From positions 1 through 64,000 of the forward strand of contig JBFWXN010000023.1 in the NCBI GenBank assembly GCA_050187415.1: a DNA stretch of 64,000 nucleotides, in the 5' to 3' direction. The notes under the pieces were generated by a model. It made no database searches. It was not told the DNA's origin and saw only the letters and a program-made list of their open reading frames with translations. Source of the stretch: Ga0077555 sp050187415. GTDB taxonomy: Bacteria; Pseudomonadota; Alphaproteobacteria; Rhizobiales; Hyphomicrobiaceae. Both the position numbers and the translations under genes were made by a program. Shown piece by piece: positions 45,181 to 54,155 of the stretch; the stretch's first letter is position 1, and each line of letters opens with the position of its first letter.

Positions 45181-46842
45181 ATGGCCATCGGCTCGGATAT
45201 CGTCGCCAAGGCTCTCAAGCACGAGGGCGTCGCGGATTTCTTCTACATCATGGGCGGCCCGATGCTGGCCGTGGAGAAAGCCTGCCTCAATGAAGGGCTG
45301 AGAGGCATCGACGTGCGACATGAGCAGGCCGCCGCAATGGCAGGCTTTGCCTACTCGCGCCTGCGCAACAAGATCGGCGTTTGCATGGCCGCGTCGGGAC
45401 CTGCGACGACCAACCTCGTGACGGGCGTAGCGCACGCCTGGGCCGACTGCACACCGATCCTGGCGCTGGGCGGCGCGGCCCCGGTCTCCACGTGGCACCG
45501 CGGCGCTTTCCAGGACACGGACCAACTCGCGCTCTTCAAGCCGATCACCAAATGGGCCGATCGCATCCATCACCCGCGGCGCATTCCCGAGCTCGTCAAC
45601 CTCGCCATCTCGCAGGCCATGACCGGCCGGGTCGGTCCCGTTTATCTCGACCTGCCGGGCGACGTGCTCTACCAGGAGATCGACGAGAAGACCGTCGAAT
45701 ATCCCGAGCCGTTCAATTACGCCAAGCGCGCGCGTCCAGCGATCAACTCGAATGACGTAAAGGCGATCGTCGAGGTGCTGGCGAGCGCCAAGCAGCCGGT
45801 GCTCGTCACCGGATCGGGCGTGCAATGGTCGGAGGCCGATGCCGAGATGCTGGCCTTCGTCGAGGCGGCAGGCATTCCCTTCTACACCACCCCCCAGGGC
45901 CGGGGCGTCATCCCCGAAGACAACAAGTATTCGTATCCCGCCTCACGCGCGGCCGCCTTCCGTGACGCGGACTGCATTCTCGTCGTCGGCACGCGCATCA
46001 ACTACGTTATCGGCAACGCCGCCCCGCCGCGCTGGAACGCCAACGCCAAGGTCGTGCGCATCGACATCGATCCGGTCGAGATCGCATCTTCGCCGCGCAA
46101 GCTGGACGTCGGCGTCGTCGCCGATGCGAAAATCGCTTTCTCGCAGCTCACCGAAGCCATCAGGGGCAAGGTCACGCCGGCGAGCTACGAGGGCTGGTGC
46201 GAGCGTCTCCGCGCACGCAACGTGCAGAAGGCCGCTGAGGCCGAGCAGTCGCTGTCGACCGATCAATCGCCCATCCACCCGCTACGGCTGTGCAAGGAAG
46301 TGCGGGATTTCATGGATCGAGACGCGATCCTGTGCGTCGACGGACAGGAGACGCTGAACTACGCCCGTCAGGCAATTCCGCAGTATAGCGCCCGCCAGCG
46401 TATCAACTCGGGCGCCTACGGCACCATGGGCGTCGGCATGCCGTTCGGCGTGGGGGCCAAGGCCGCCTGCCCCGACAAGCAAGTCATCGTCCTGCACGGC
46501 GACGGCTCGTGGGGCATGAATTCCATGGAGTTCGATACGTCCATGCGCCACAAGCTGCCGGTGCTCGTCGTCATCAGCCAGAACGGCGGCTGGACCGGCG
46601 ACCCCGACAAGAACGACCCCGTCAAGGCCAAGCCAGGCCGCGAGCTCGGATATCCGCGCTACGACAAGTTTGCCGAATGCTTCGGCGGTCATGGCGAATA
46701 CGTCGAGAGGCCGGAAGACATCCGGCCAGCGCTCGAGCGAGCCAAGGCGGCGGTGGCAAGCGGCAAGTCTGCCATCGTGTGCGTGGTGACCGACTGGAAG
46801 GCCCGGGCCACGACGACGGCCTTCACGCGCTACTCGACCTGA
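45181..46842 (+). CDS. ThDP-dependent enzyme, 2-hydroxyacyl-CoA lyase/oxalyl-CoA decarboxylase-like
   Basis: A 553-aa enzyme of the acetolactate synthase fold with three domains: PYR (1-165) with the cofactor-activating Glu48 in RHEQAAAMAG, a central domain (about 190-325), and PP (about 365-535) with the ThDP motif GDGSWGMN followed by ISQNGGW. The PP-domain pattern MEFDTSMRHKLPV resembles oxalyl-CoA decarboxylases and 2-hydroxyacyl-CoA lyases more than acetolactate synthases. The loop GAFQDTDQ has Phe-Gln where oxalyl-CoA decarboxylase has Tyr-Glu, so a lyase is more likely. An AAGGAGG site precedes the ATG. The CoA-transferase upstream supports an acyl-CoA substrate; a hairpin ends the transcript. 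Confidence 0.82.
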   Translation: MAIGSDIVAKALKHEGVADFFYIMGGPMLAVEKACLNEGLRGIDVRHEQAAAMAGFAYSRLRNKIGVCMAASGPATTNLVTGVAHAWADCTPILALGGAAPVSTWHRGAFQDTDQLALFKPITKWADRIHHPRRIPELVNLAISQAMTGRVGPVYLDLPGDVLYQEIDEKTVEYPEPFNYAKRARPAINSNDVKAIVEVLASAKQPVLVTGSGVQWSEADAEMLAFVEAAGIPFYTTPQGRGVIPEDNKYSYPASRAAAFRDADCILVVGTRINYVIGNAAPPRWNANAKVVRIDIDPVEIASSPRKLDVGVVADAKIAFSQLTEAIRGKVTPASYEGWCERLRARNVQKAAEAEQSLSTDQSPIHPLRLCKEVRDFMDRDAILCVDGQETLNYARQAIPQYSARQRINSGAYGTMGVGMPFGVGAKAACPDKQVIVLHGDGSWGMNSMEFDTSMRHKLPVLVVISQNGGWTGDPDKNDPVKAKPGRELGYPRYDKFAECFGGHGEYVERPEDIRPALERAKAAVASGKSAIVCVVTDWKARATTTAFTRYST

Positions 46843-46867
46843 ATTTTCTCGAGGCGACCACAACCCA

Positions 46868-46890
46868 CGGCCGGGCCTCGTGCCCGGCCG
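46868..46890 (+). terminator. Hairpin terminator after the ThDP enzyme gene
   Basis: A perfect 9-bp GC stem (46868-46876 with 46882-46890) with loop CTCGT lies 25 bases after the stop and is followed by CTTTCGCTTC, moderately T-rich. It marks the end of the CoA-transferase/ThDP transcript. The rest of 46843-47072 shows no gene; a weaker GGCTT/AAGCC hairpin (47053-47069) could end prs on the other strand. Confidence 0.65.
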
Positions 46891-47072
46891 CTTTCGCTTC
46901 GGCGGCTCTATGCGGCTTCGGGCGCGCGCAAGCGAACGTCAAAGCAGACGCCGATCAGGATACGCAGGTCAAAACCGCTCGCAGACGCCCGCCGATGGCG
47001 GGCTCGGCCAAAGAGGCGGTACCGCGCCGCGGCTTGTCTAAGAATTGGTGGAGGCTTGAAGCGGAAGCCGTT

Positions 47073-48011
47073 TCAATAGAACAGGCTCGAGACGCTCTCA
47101 TTGCGCGTGGTTCGAGCGATCGCCTCAGACAGCAGGTTGGCGACCGAAAGGACGCGGATGTTGCGTGCGACCCGCACGGCTTCCGTCGGCAGGATCGAAT
47201 CCGTGATCACCAAAGACTTGAGCTTCGAATTCGTGACGCGCGACACAGCACCACCCGACAGCACGCCGTGCGTGATGTAGGCGTGCACCTCCGTTGCGCC
47301 CTGTGCCAGCAGCGCGTTCGCCGCATTCACAAGCGTGCCACCCGAATCGACGATGTCATCCACGAGGATGCACCGCATCCCCTCCACGTCGCCGATGACA
47401 TGCATGACCTCGGAATGGCCCGCGCGCTCTCGGCGCTTGTCGCAGATGGCAATCGGCACGTTGGTGCCGAGCCGCTTGGCCAATGCCCGCGCGCGCACCA
47501 CGCCCCCCACGTCAGGCGACACGATGACCAGCTTGCCGTCGTCGTAATTTTCCTGGATATCGCGCGCGAACAGCGGCGCAGCGAACAGGTTGTCGGTCGG
47601 AATATCAAAAAAACCCTGGATCTGTCCGGCATGGAGATCCAGGGTCATGACGCGGTCGACGCCTGCGCGCTCGATGAGGTTGGCGACGAGCTTGGCCGAA
47701 ATCGGCGTGCGCGGCCCCGGCTTTCGATCCTGGCGCGCATATCCGAAGTAGGGCATCACCGCCGTGATCCGCTTCGCCGAGGCTCGTTTCAGCGCGTCGG
47801 TCAGGATCAGCAATTCCATCAGGTTGTCGTTGGCCGGAAAAGCAGTGCCCTGGAGGATGTAGACGTCCTCACCGCGCACGTTCTCCTCGATCTCGACAAA
47901 GACTTCCATGTCGGCGAAGCGCTTGACGAAGCCTTTGGTGAGGGGGGACTTCAGCTCTTCACTGATCGCCTCGGCCAGCGCCCTGTTGCTGTTGCCCGCT
48001 ACGAGCTTCAT
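47073..48011 (-). CDS. prs: Ribose-phosphate pyrophosphokinase
   Basis: Makes PRPP from ribose 5-phosphate and ATP for nucleotide, His and Trp synthesis; it feeds PurF. From the ATG at 48011 it is 312 aa, the family length. It shows the conserved MPYFGYARQDRK, DLHAGQIQGFF (catalytic flexible loop) and the PRPP-binding site VDDIVDSGGTL. The frame is open to 48059, but the extra residues do not look conserved. Confidence 0.97.
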   Translation of the reverse strand: MKLVAGNSNRALAEAISEELKSPLTKGFVKRFADMEVFVEIEENVRGEDVYILQGTAFPANDNLMELLILTDALKRASAKRITAVMPYFGYARQDRKPGPRTPISAKLVANLIERAGVDRVMTLDLHAGQIQGFFDIPTDNLFAAPLFARDIQENYDDGKLVIVSPDVGGVVRARALAKRLGTNVPIAICDKRRERAGHSEVMHVIGDVEGMRCILVDDIVDSGGTLVNAANALLAQGATEVHAYITHGVLSGGAVSRVTNSKLKSLVITDSILPTEAVRVARNIRVLSVANLLSEAIARTTRNESVSSLFY

Positions 48012-48204
48012 GGAGGGCTCTCCCGGACCCCAGTGGTGGTCCCGAGTATCGAATGGCATTGTCCTGCCTCATCGTCCGAGGACGGGTGTCATCGTCTTGA
48101 CACGCGTCGCCTCATAGCAAGCGGACCCAAGCGTGTAAACCGCCCGGGCCCGTTGTCATGCGAGTGCTGTTAACTTCTCGTCCCGACCGCCGTGGCCGAC
48201 CCGG

Positions 48205-49284
48205 CTAATTTGTTGCCTTGGCCGCCTGCTGCGGAAGGAGCTTCAGGATACCCTGCGCGGCAGCGGCAGCGGCCGCGTCGGCCGTCTGTCCCCACGCCGT
48301 ATCCAGCGAGCCCGGCGGGATAGCGTTCTTTTGCGTCACCGTGCCGACTGCAGCGCCTTTGCCATCTTTCACGCGCCAATCGATCTGGATCGACTGCCGA
48401 CCATCTTTGACGGCTCCAAGCGTGACCTGGCCCTCGACCCGGTAAGCACGACCCGAATTGCGATCCATCGGCATGCCTTGCCGAACCAGCTCTCGATTGA
48501 GCGCCGACGCCAGGGCCGTATTCCCGTCGCCCGGCGCACCCGTCACGACCGGCATGGCATCCGCCGTTCCGGTCCCGGCGAGAGCAGCGGTAGCCGTGTT
48601 TGTCACAGCCGAGCCGGCTTGTGGCAACGTCGATGCCCCGGCTCCGGCCGGCGCATCGACGCGAGGCGCCGCAGATGCGATGGGAGTTGTGTGCGGCTGA
48701 GTTGGCACCCAGCTGACAAGTGACGAAGCAACCCGGTCTGCAATCGCCTGGCTGACGGAGGGCGACACGGCACTCCATGGATCTCTCGAACCGGCAGCGC
48801 CCGGAACCGTCTCCTCGCCGGTGATGCGGTTGACGCGCTTGCCGGACTTGTCGGTCAGGTCCCAGATGTAGGAAACCTTGATGCCGCCCCGATCGCGGGC
48901 CGCAACGAGATAGCCCCGCATGCCGTAGTCGGCAGCCGGGTCACGATCGGCCAGAATAGCGATCTTGCTCTTGCCGGCCGTTTCCACGACTTGCGTCCGC
49001 AGCTGCTGGCCGATCTTGTCGGGAGCACCGATGATCGGCGCCAGCGCGATGCTCGCCATCATCTGCGGTTTCGCAGGCGGTGACGCCGGTTGTGGCGCGA
49101 TGGTCTCTGTGGCGAGCGGGCTACCCCCCAGGATATTGCCCGCGGTCTCGCAGCCTGCCAAGCCGATGCCGGCCAGCACGATGCACAATGCACCGGCCAG
49201 TCGCCTCTGCGTGGTCCTCGCCGTAGCAGCGTCGAAGTCCGTCACGACGACGTTCCCCTTTTTGCTCTGTATCCCCGCTGTCAC
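48205..49284 (-). CDS. Putative lipoprotein of unknown function
   Basis: A 359-aa protein I do not recognise by name. A hydrophobic segment (about 28-44) ends in a lipobox LAGC (Cys45), so it should be lipidated and exported. The N-terminus before it is long (27 residues), so the start may be a downstream GTG. The mature part is in two halves (about 70-200 and 245-350), joined by an Ala/Thr/Pro-rich linker. Each half seems to carry the same kind of pattern, a conserved Tyr-Gly or Tyr-Arg beta segment then a Trp (VSYIWDLTDK and QIDWRVKDGKG), so it may be an internal duplication. It sits between prs and pgeF on the same strand. Confidence 0.75.
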   Translation of the reverse strand: MTAGIQSKKGNVVVTDFDAATARTTQRRLAGALCIVLAGIGLAGCETAGNILGGSPLATETIAPQPASPPAKPQMMASIALAPIIGAPDKIGQQLRTQVVETAGKSKIAILADRDPAADYGMRGYLVAARDRGGIKVSYIWDLTDKSGKRVNRITGEETVPGAAGSRDPWSAVSPSVSQAIADRVASSLVSWVPTQPHTTPIASAAPRVDAPAGAGASTLPQAGSAVTNTATAALAGTGTADAMPVVTGAPGDGNTALASALNRELVRQGMPMDRNSGRAYRVEGQVTLGAVKDGRQSIQIDWRVKDGKGAAVGTVTQKNAIPPGSLDTAWGQTADAAAAAAAQGILKLLPQQAAKATN

Positions 49285-49449
49285 TCGGCGGCCGACGTAC
49301 GAACCCTGCGGCCTTGTCGCGCGAATCTCTCGCTGAATTGCCCTTCGAGCCGTCTAGCTCGTCAGTCTGGACCGGTCCAGCCCTGCCGCGGCTTTTCCGC
49401 TCTCAACAGTTCCCCTTGTATGTAAGCTACTGCGTGATCTGTGGAAAAA

Positions 49450-50223
49450 CTATAGCAAAACGATGGCAGATACCTGCCGGCCGTAGTCGGGCTCGCCTCT
49501 GTGTGTGGCTCTGCGGTAACTGAAAAGCCTCGCTTCGTCGGCAAATGTGCATCGAGTGCAGTTCTCGACGCTATCGAGTCGGGCCTCTCCCAGGCGCCCC
49601 AGAACGAAGCCGGGCAGGTCGAAGTGAGGGCGGGCCCCCGGCGACGGGCGACGAAAGAAACGGTCGTAGGCAGGGTCCGCGGCGAGAAATCGAGCTTCGA
49701 ACTCGGGACCGACCTCGTAGGCTGTCGGCCCGATGCATGGCCCGAGCGCGGCACGTATGCCCGACCGCCGCGCGCCGAGCCGCTCCATGGCCGCGATCGT
49801 TGCCTCGAGCACACCGGCCAGCGCCCCCTTCCATCCGGCGTGGGCCGCACCGATGACGCGCGCTTCCGGATCGGCGAAAAGCACCGGTGCGCAGTCTGCG
49901 GCGAGCGCCCCGAGAACCAGGCCCGGCATCTTGGTGACCATTGCATCCGCCTTGGGATTGTGGCCTGTCTCCCAAGGCTCGGTGACGGTTACCACATCGG
50001 CGCTATGCACTTGATGACACGTCATGAGCGGCTTGCCCGCGACACCCAGGGCAGCGGCAACACGCTTTCGGTTCTCGAGGACGCACGCGCGATCGTCCCG
50101 CGAGCCTGCACCGCAGTTGAGGGCGGCATAGATGCCTTCCGACACGCCTCCCTCGCGCGTGAAGAAGCCGTGCGCCACGCCTGCGGCCTCGGCGATGCAG
50201 TCGGCGGTGATCGGTGTCGGCAT
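49450..50223 (-). CDS. pgeF: Purine nucleoside phosphorylase/polyphenol oxidase family (PgeF, YfiH)
   Basis: A 257-aa laccase-domain protein of the YfiH family; members cleave purine nucleosides, and E. coli PgeF edits a mis-incorporated L-Ser in peptidoglycan precursors. It begins GVAHGFFTREGGVSEG, then has the metal/catalytic residues in CHQVHSADV, AADCAPVLF and GAAHAGWKGAL, and ends with RCTFADEARLFSYRR. The ATG at 50223 has a GAGG site and fits the family start; the frame opens to 50310. It is 96 bases after the GMC gene. Confidence 0.95.
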   Translation of the reverse strand: MPTPITADCIAEAAGVAHGFFTREGGVSEGIYAALNCGAGSRDDRACVLENRKRVAAALGVAGKPLMTCHQVHSADVVTVTEPWETGHNPKADAMVTKMPGLVLGALAADCAPVLFADPEARVIGAAHAGWKGALAGVLEATIAAMERLGARRSGIRAALGPCIGPTAYEVGPEFEARFLAADPAYDRFFRRPSPGARPHFDLPGFVLGRLGEARLDSVENCTRCTFADEARLFSYRRATHRGEPDYGRQVSAIVLL

Positions 50224-50319
50224 TGCCTCGTCCCCATATCGGCAGCGGCAGCCCGACGTCCGCGCCGTCTCCCGACACCTATCAGCCTGGCCGCGACGTG
50301 TGCAACGCAAGCAACGCCG

Positions 50320-51921
50320 TCACTGGGCATCGGCGCGAAGAATATCGGCGGCCTTTTCACCAACCATGATCGCAGGTGCATTGGTGTTGCCGGACGGCAT
50401 GGTCGGAAAGATCGAGGCGTCGGCCACGCGCAAGCCTGAAAGGCCGTGCACCCTCAAGCGCTCGTCCACCACTGTCCGCTGTCCCGCCGGTCCCATTCGG
50501 CAGGTCCCCATCGGGTGATAGGCCGTCTGAGCGTTGTGGCGAATCCAATCCAGGATCTCGTCATCGCTCGAAACCTGTTTTCCCGGCGAGAACTCTTCAC
50601 CGCGCAGGACGTCCATCGGCGGCGATTCCACGATCTTCCGCACGATCTTGAACCCCTCGACCATGGCGGCCTGGTCGATCGGATCGGAGAGGAAATTGAA
50701 GCGGATCGACGGCTGATCGTTGGGGTTCGACGAGCGTATGTGGATCGAACCGAGGCTTTCCGGCCGGAGCTGGTAGCAGGACATCGACATTGAGGGAAAG
50801 TCCTGCAGCTTCCTCGTTTTCGGATCTTTGATCGCGTAGGGCACGATGTGCATCTGGACGTCCGGCGTCTCGAGTTCCGGCCGAGTACGCAGGAAGGCCA
50901 GCATGGGCGCCGAAGGCAGGCTGATGAAACCGCCGCGGGTGAACACGTAGCGCATTCCCTGCCCGAGCGCGCCAAGTCCTTGGGCGCGATGGTTGTAGGA
51001 GACGCTCTTGTCGTTGATACGCCAGATGAGGCGCGCATTGAGGTGGTCGCGGAAATTCTCGCCGACCGCCTCGAGCGCGTGGTGCACCGCAATTCCGTGG
51101 CGCGACAGGATCTCGGGATTGCCGATGCCCGACAACTCGAGCAACTGTGGGGTCGCCACCGCGCCCGCACACAAGATGACGTCCCGGCCGGCGCGCGCCT
51201 CGACCGGCTTTCCCGCCTGCTCGTAGACAATGCCGGTGCACCGCTTGCCATCGAGCATCACTCGGCGCGTCGGTGCATTGGTCACGACCGTCAGGTTCGA
51301 CCGCTGCATGGCCGGCTCGAGGTAGCACTTCGCCACGCTCATGCGCATACCGCGATGGATGCTCGACTGCGTCTTGACGATGCCTTCCTGGTCTTCGCTG
51401 TTGTAATCGGGATTGATCCGGTAGCCGGCGGCAACCGCCGCTTTGAACATGGCGTCGTAAAGGGGGCTCTGATCCGGCACCTCGGTGATGCGCAAGGGAC
51501 CGTCCGTGCCGCGGCCCAACTTGCCGCCGCCTTTCTCATAGCTCTCGATCCGCTTGAAGACCGGGCCGACGTCCTCCCAGCTCCAGCCCCGCGCGCCCAT
51601 CTGTGCCCACGTATTGTAATCGAGCGGTTGCCCCCGCACCCAGACGAGGCCGTTGATCGCGCTCGAGCCCCCGAGCATCTTGCCGCGCGGCACGGGAATC
51701 GGTCGGTCGCCGGTATTCGCCTCCGGCTCCGATTCATACAGCCAGTTGACGCCTGGCTTTTGGATGAAGAGGCCAAAGCTCAGCGGAAACCGCGAAAGGA
51801 CGTGGGTGCGTCCCCCGGCCTCGACCAGCAGCACACGGTTGCGCGGGTTCTCGCTCAAGCGCGAGGCGAGCGCGGCACCGGCCGAGCCCGCGCCCACAAC
51901 GATGTAATCGTATTCGGTCAT
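50320..51921 (-). CDS. GMC family FAD-dependent oxidoreductase (choline dehydrogenase-like)
   Basis: A 533-aa glucose-methanol-choline oxidoreductase, which oxidises an alcohol group using FAD. The N-terminal dinucleotide site YIVVGAGSAGA (about 6-16), the GMC signature near GKMLGGSSAINGLV and the second signature in GAVATPQLLELSGIG are present, with the C-terminal catalytic YHPMGTCRMG (His) and PSGNTNAPAIMVGEKAADIL (Asn). The nearest known members are choline and alcohol dehydrogenases, but the substrate is not readable. No betaine aldehyde dehydrogenase is nearby, so choline is unproven. ATG 51921 chosen; the frame opens to 51984. Confidence 0.92.
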   Translation of the reverse strand: MTEYDYIVVGAGSAGAALASRLSENPRNRVLLVEAGGRTHVLSRFPLSFGLFIQKPGVNWLYESEPEANTGDRPIPVPRGKMLGGSSAINGLVWVRGQPLDYNTWAQMGARGWSWEDVGPVFKRIESYEKGGGKLGRGTDGPLRITEVPDQSPLYDAMFKAAVAAGYRINPDYNSEDQEGIVKTQSSIHRGMRMSVAKCYLEPAMQRSNLTVVTNAPTRRVMLDGKRCTGIVYEQAGKPVEARAGRDVILCAGAVATPQLLELSGIGNPEILSRHGIAVHHALEAVGENFRDHLNARLIWRINDKSVSYNHRAQGLGALGQGMRYVFTRGGFISLPSAPMLAFLRTRPELETPDVQMHIVPYAIKDPKTRKLQDFPSMSMSCYQLRPESLGSIHIRSSNPNDQPSIRFNFLSDPIDQAAMVEGFKIVRKIVESPPMDVLRGEEFSPGKQVSSDDEILDWIRHNAQTAYHPMGTCRMGPAGQRTVVDERLRVHGLSGLRVADASIFPTMPSGNTNAPAIMVGEKAADILRADAQ

Positions 51922-52173
51922 TCGGCAGCCCCGCGGCGTTTCCTTCGGACCACGTTGGGCCCGTGCGCCGATCATTTGAGCCAAATTCGAGCCGAATTAC
52001 CAGTGCGGGCAACGCAAGCGGCATCGAAATCAAATGCGTTGCGAATGCGCGTACGCGGCGCGCGGGACGCAACATGGCGGTACGGGACCATGGCGGCCCC
52101 GCCGTTGCGAGCGCGCAAAAAGATGGCCATCATCGCGGCTGCCGTCACACCCAGCACGCCGGGAGGCAAGATC

Positions 52174-53397
52174 ATGAATACCCTAGCAACGGTTCGCCCC
52201 GAGGACGTCGGTCTTTCGTCGAGCCGCCTCGCGAACGTCTCCGCCTGGATGCGCTCCGAAATCGAGGCCGGACGCACGGGCGGCATGGTCACGCTCGTGG
52301 GACGTCACGGAAAAACGGCCTTTCTGGATGTCGCCGGCAAGGCCGACATCGCCCGCAACAAGCCGATGGCAGCCGATACCATCGTGCGCATCTACTCCAT
52401 GACCAAGCCACTGACGAGCGTCGCCATCATGATGCTCTACGAGCAAGGACGATTTCAACTCGACGATCCGATAAGCCGCTTCATACCAGCCTTTGCCGGT
52501 CAACGGGTTCTCACCGGTGGCAGCCGGGGCAAGATCGATACGGTGCCGGCCGCACGCGATATTACATTCCGCGATCTGCTGACCCACACGTCGGGTCTCA
52601 CCTACGGCTTCATGGAATCGACGTTGGTCGACGGCCTCTACCGATCCGACAAGATCGACTTCCAGACCCAGGACTCGAGCCTCAAGGACCTGGTCGAGAA
52701 AGCGGCCGCGCTGCCGCTCCTCGCGCATCCTGGAACGCGTTGGAACTACTCGATTTCGACGGATGTGCTCGGATATCTGGTCGAAGTGATCTCGGGGCAG
52801 CCCTTCGAGACCTTCCTCAAGCGTAAGGTGATCGATCCGCTCAAACTCGTCGATACCGACTTCCATGTGCCGGAATCGAAGCACGCACGCTTCGCCGCAA
52901 ACTACCTCACCGATGGCAAGGGCGGGATGCAGGAGGTCGACGACCCGACCAAGAGCCGGTATCTGCGGCCCCGCAATGTCAACTCCGGCGGCGGCGGTTT
53001 GGTCTCGACAGCCGCTGATTACGCTCGGTTCTGCCAGTTCATGCTCAACAAGGGCGAACTCGACGGCGCGCGCCTCCTCGGCCGCAAGACGGTGGAGTTG
53101 ATGACGACCAACCACCTCAAGGGCGACATGGCCGACATGGGTACGCCGCGCTTCTCGGAGACCACCTACGAGGGCATCGGCTTCGGGCTGGGCTTCTCCG
53201 TCATGGTCGATCCGGCCAAGGCGCAAATTCTCGGCACTCCGGGCGAGTACGCCTGGGGCGGCGCAGCTTCGACCGCATTCTGGATCGACCCGACGGAAGA
53301 CATGTTCGTCGTCTTTCTCACCCAGCTCATGCCGTCATCAGCCTACCCGTTCCGCCGCCAGCTGCGCGTGCTGACCTACCAGAGCATCGTGGCCTGA
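52174..53397 (+). CDS. Serine hydrolase of the beta-lactamase/esterase (class C-like) fold
   Basis: A 407-aa cytosolic-looking (no signal peptide) serine hydrolase. It has the nucleophile motif SMTK (Ser75-Lys78) and a YSI segment (about 179-181), where class C enzymes have YxN. The pattern and length fit the EstB/AmpH-like esterase group more than true antibiotic hydrolases, so I would not call resistance. A GGAGG site sits 7 bases before ATG 52174. It is divergent from the GMC gene. The frame is open far upstream to 50848 but that is antisense to GMC. Confidence 0.88.
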   Translation: MNTLATVRPEDVGLSSSRLANVSAWMRSEIEAGRTGGMVTLVGRHGKTAFLDVAGKADIARNKPMAADTIVRIYSMTKPLTSVAIMMLYEQGRFQLDDPISRFIPAFAGQRVLTGGSRGKIDTVPAARDITFRDLLTHTSGLTYGFMESTLVDGLYRSDKIDFQTQDSSLKDLVEKAAALPLLAHPGTRWNYSISTDVLGYLVEVISGQPFETFLKRKVIDPLKLVDTDFHVPESKHARFAANYLTDGKGGMQEVDDPTKSRYLRPRNVNSGGGGLVSTAADYARFCQFMLNKGELDGARLLGRKTVELMTTNHLKGDMADMGTPRFSETTYEGIGFGLGFSVMVDPAKAQILGTPGEYAWGGAASTAFWIDPTEDMFVVFLTQLMPSSAYPFRRQLRVLTYQSIVA

Positions 53398-53635
53398 AGC
53401 ACGGCTGTCGGAGCCACGACCGTGATCACCGGATGAGGCCCCGTGCCAGCTCCATAGTCGGGGCTGTCGACGGTCCGATCATCACGCGCCACAAGGGTAG
53501 GTGAGCTATCGCAGCGTGCCGCGCGATGATGAGCTCGCCTCGGACGTTCCCCGCGCGTGTCACGCCATCGCAGGCCGCCCGGAACCCATGCCGAAAATCA
53601 GCGTTATCTGACGATCAACCGTTTGAGGTAATCGC

Positions 53636-53800
53636 ATGACGCTCGGCACAATCCTTCTTATTATTCTCGTGGTCGCCCTGATTGGAGGCTTCAGCGGCAT
53701 CGGCGGCGGCCCATTCTACGGGACGGGTCCCTATGGCGGAGGCGGCTTGGGCCTCGTGCTCGTCATCGTGCTTGTGCTTGTTTTGATGGGGCGCATTTAG
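53636..53800 (+). CDS. Small DUF3309-like membrane protein
   Basis: A 54-aa protein: a hydrophobic helix at 3-18, a Gly-rich middle (GGFSGIGGGPFYGTGPYGGGG), and a second helix (about 39-51) ending MGRI. This Gly-rich two-helix pattern fits the DUF3309 family, common as tiny genes in Hyphomicrobiales. The function is unknown. It stands alone 238 bases after the serine hydrolase, and that interval shows no gene. Confidence 0.75.
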   Translation: MTLGTILLIILVVALIGGFSGIGGGPFYGTGPYGGGGLGLVLVIVLVLVLMGRI

Positions 53801-53880
53801 CTTCGTCGACAGCATCCGCAGAACCGATCCTGACCGAAACCATCCAGGCACGGTGGTTACGACATCGACGGACGTTGTCG

Positions 53881-53957
53881 TGGTCGGAGCGGAGGGATTC
53901 GAACCCCCGACCCCTTGCTCCCGAAGCAAGTGCGCTACCAGGCTGCGCTACGCTCCG
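53881..53957 (-). tRNA. tRNA-Pro (anticodon CGG)
   Basis: A 77-base cloverleaf on the minus strand, with CCA encoded at the 3' end. The acceptor stem CGGAGCG pairs with CGCTCCG at the other end. The anticodon stem CTTGC/GCAAG surrounds the loop TTCGGGA with anticodon CGG, which reads CCG proline codons. The T-loop TTCGAAT is present. CCG is a common Pro codon in such GC-rich genomes. Confidence 0.97.
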
Positions 53958-54155
53958 CCAATGGCGATAGTCCGTGTTGGGCACGGACAGAAATGCCCGC
54001 GGGGATGAGGCCGCGCGGGCTCGGGATTAAAGGCCACCCGTGAAGGGCGCCATGGGTGTCGGCGTTATAGCGACACGGCCCGCCTGCCGCAAGCGTCGAT
54101 GTCGAACTCGCTTCGTCCTCGTCGCGACATCGAAACCCGTTCCTCGCCGAAGCCC

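Noticed and set aside
50848..52173. Long in-frame upstream extension of the serine hydrolase
   Set aside because: It is antisense to the GMC gene, has no family pattern, and the ATG at 52174 has a good ribosome-binding site.
52174..53397. Beta-lactam resistance gene
   Set aside because: The SxxK motif is there, but there is no signal peptide and no class C YxN, so an esterase-type hydrolase is the safer call.
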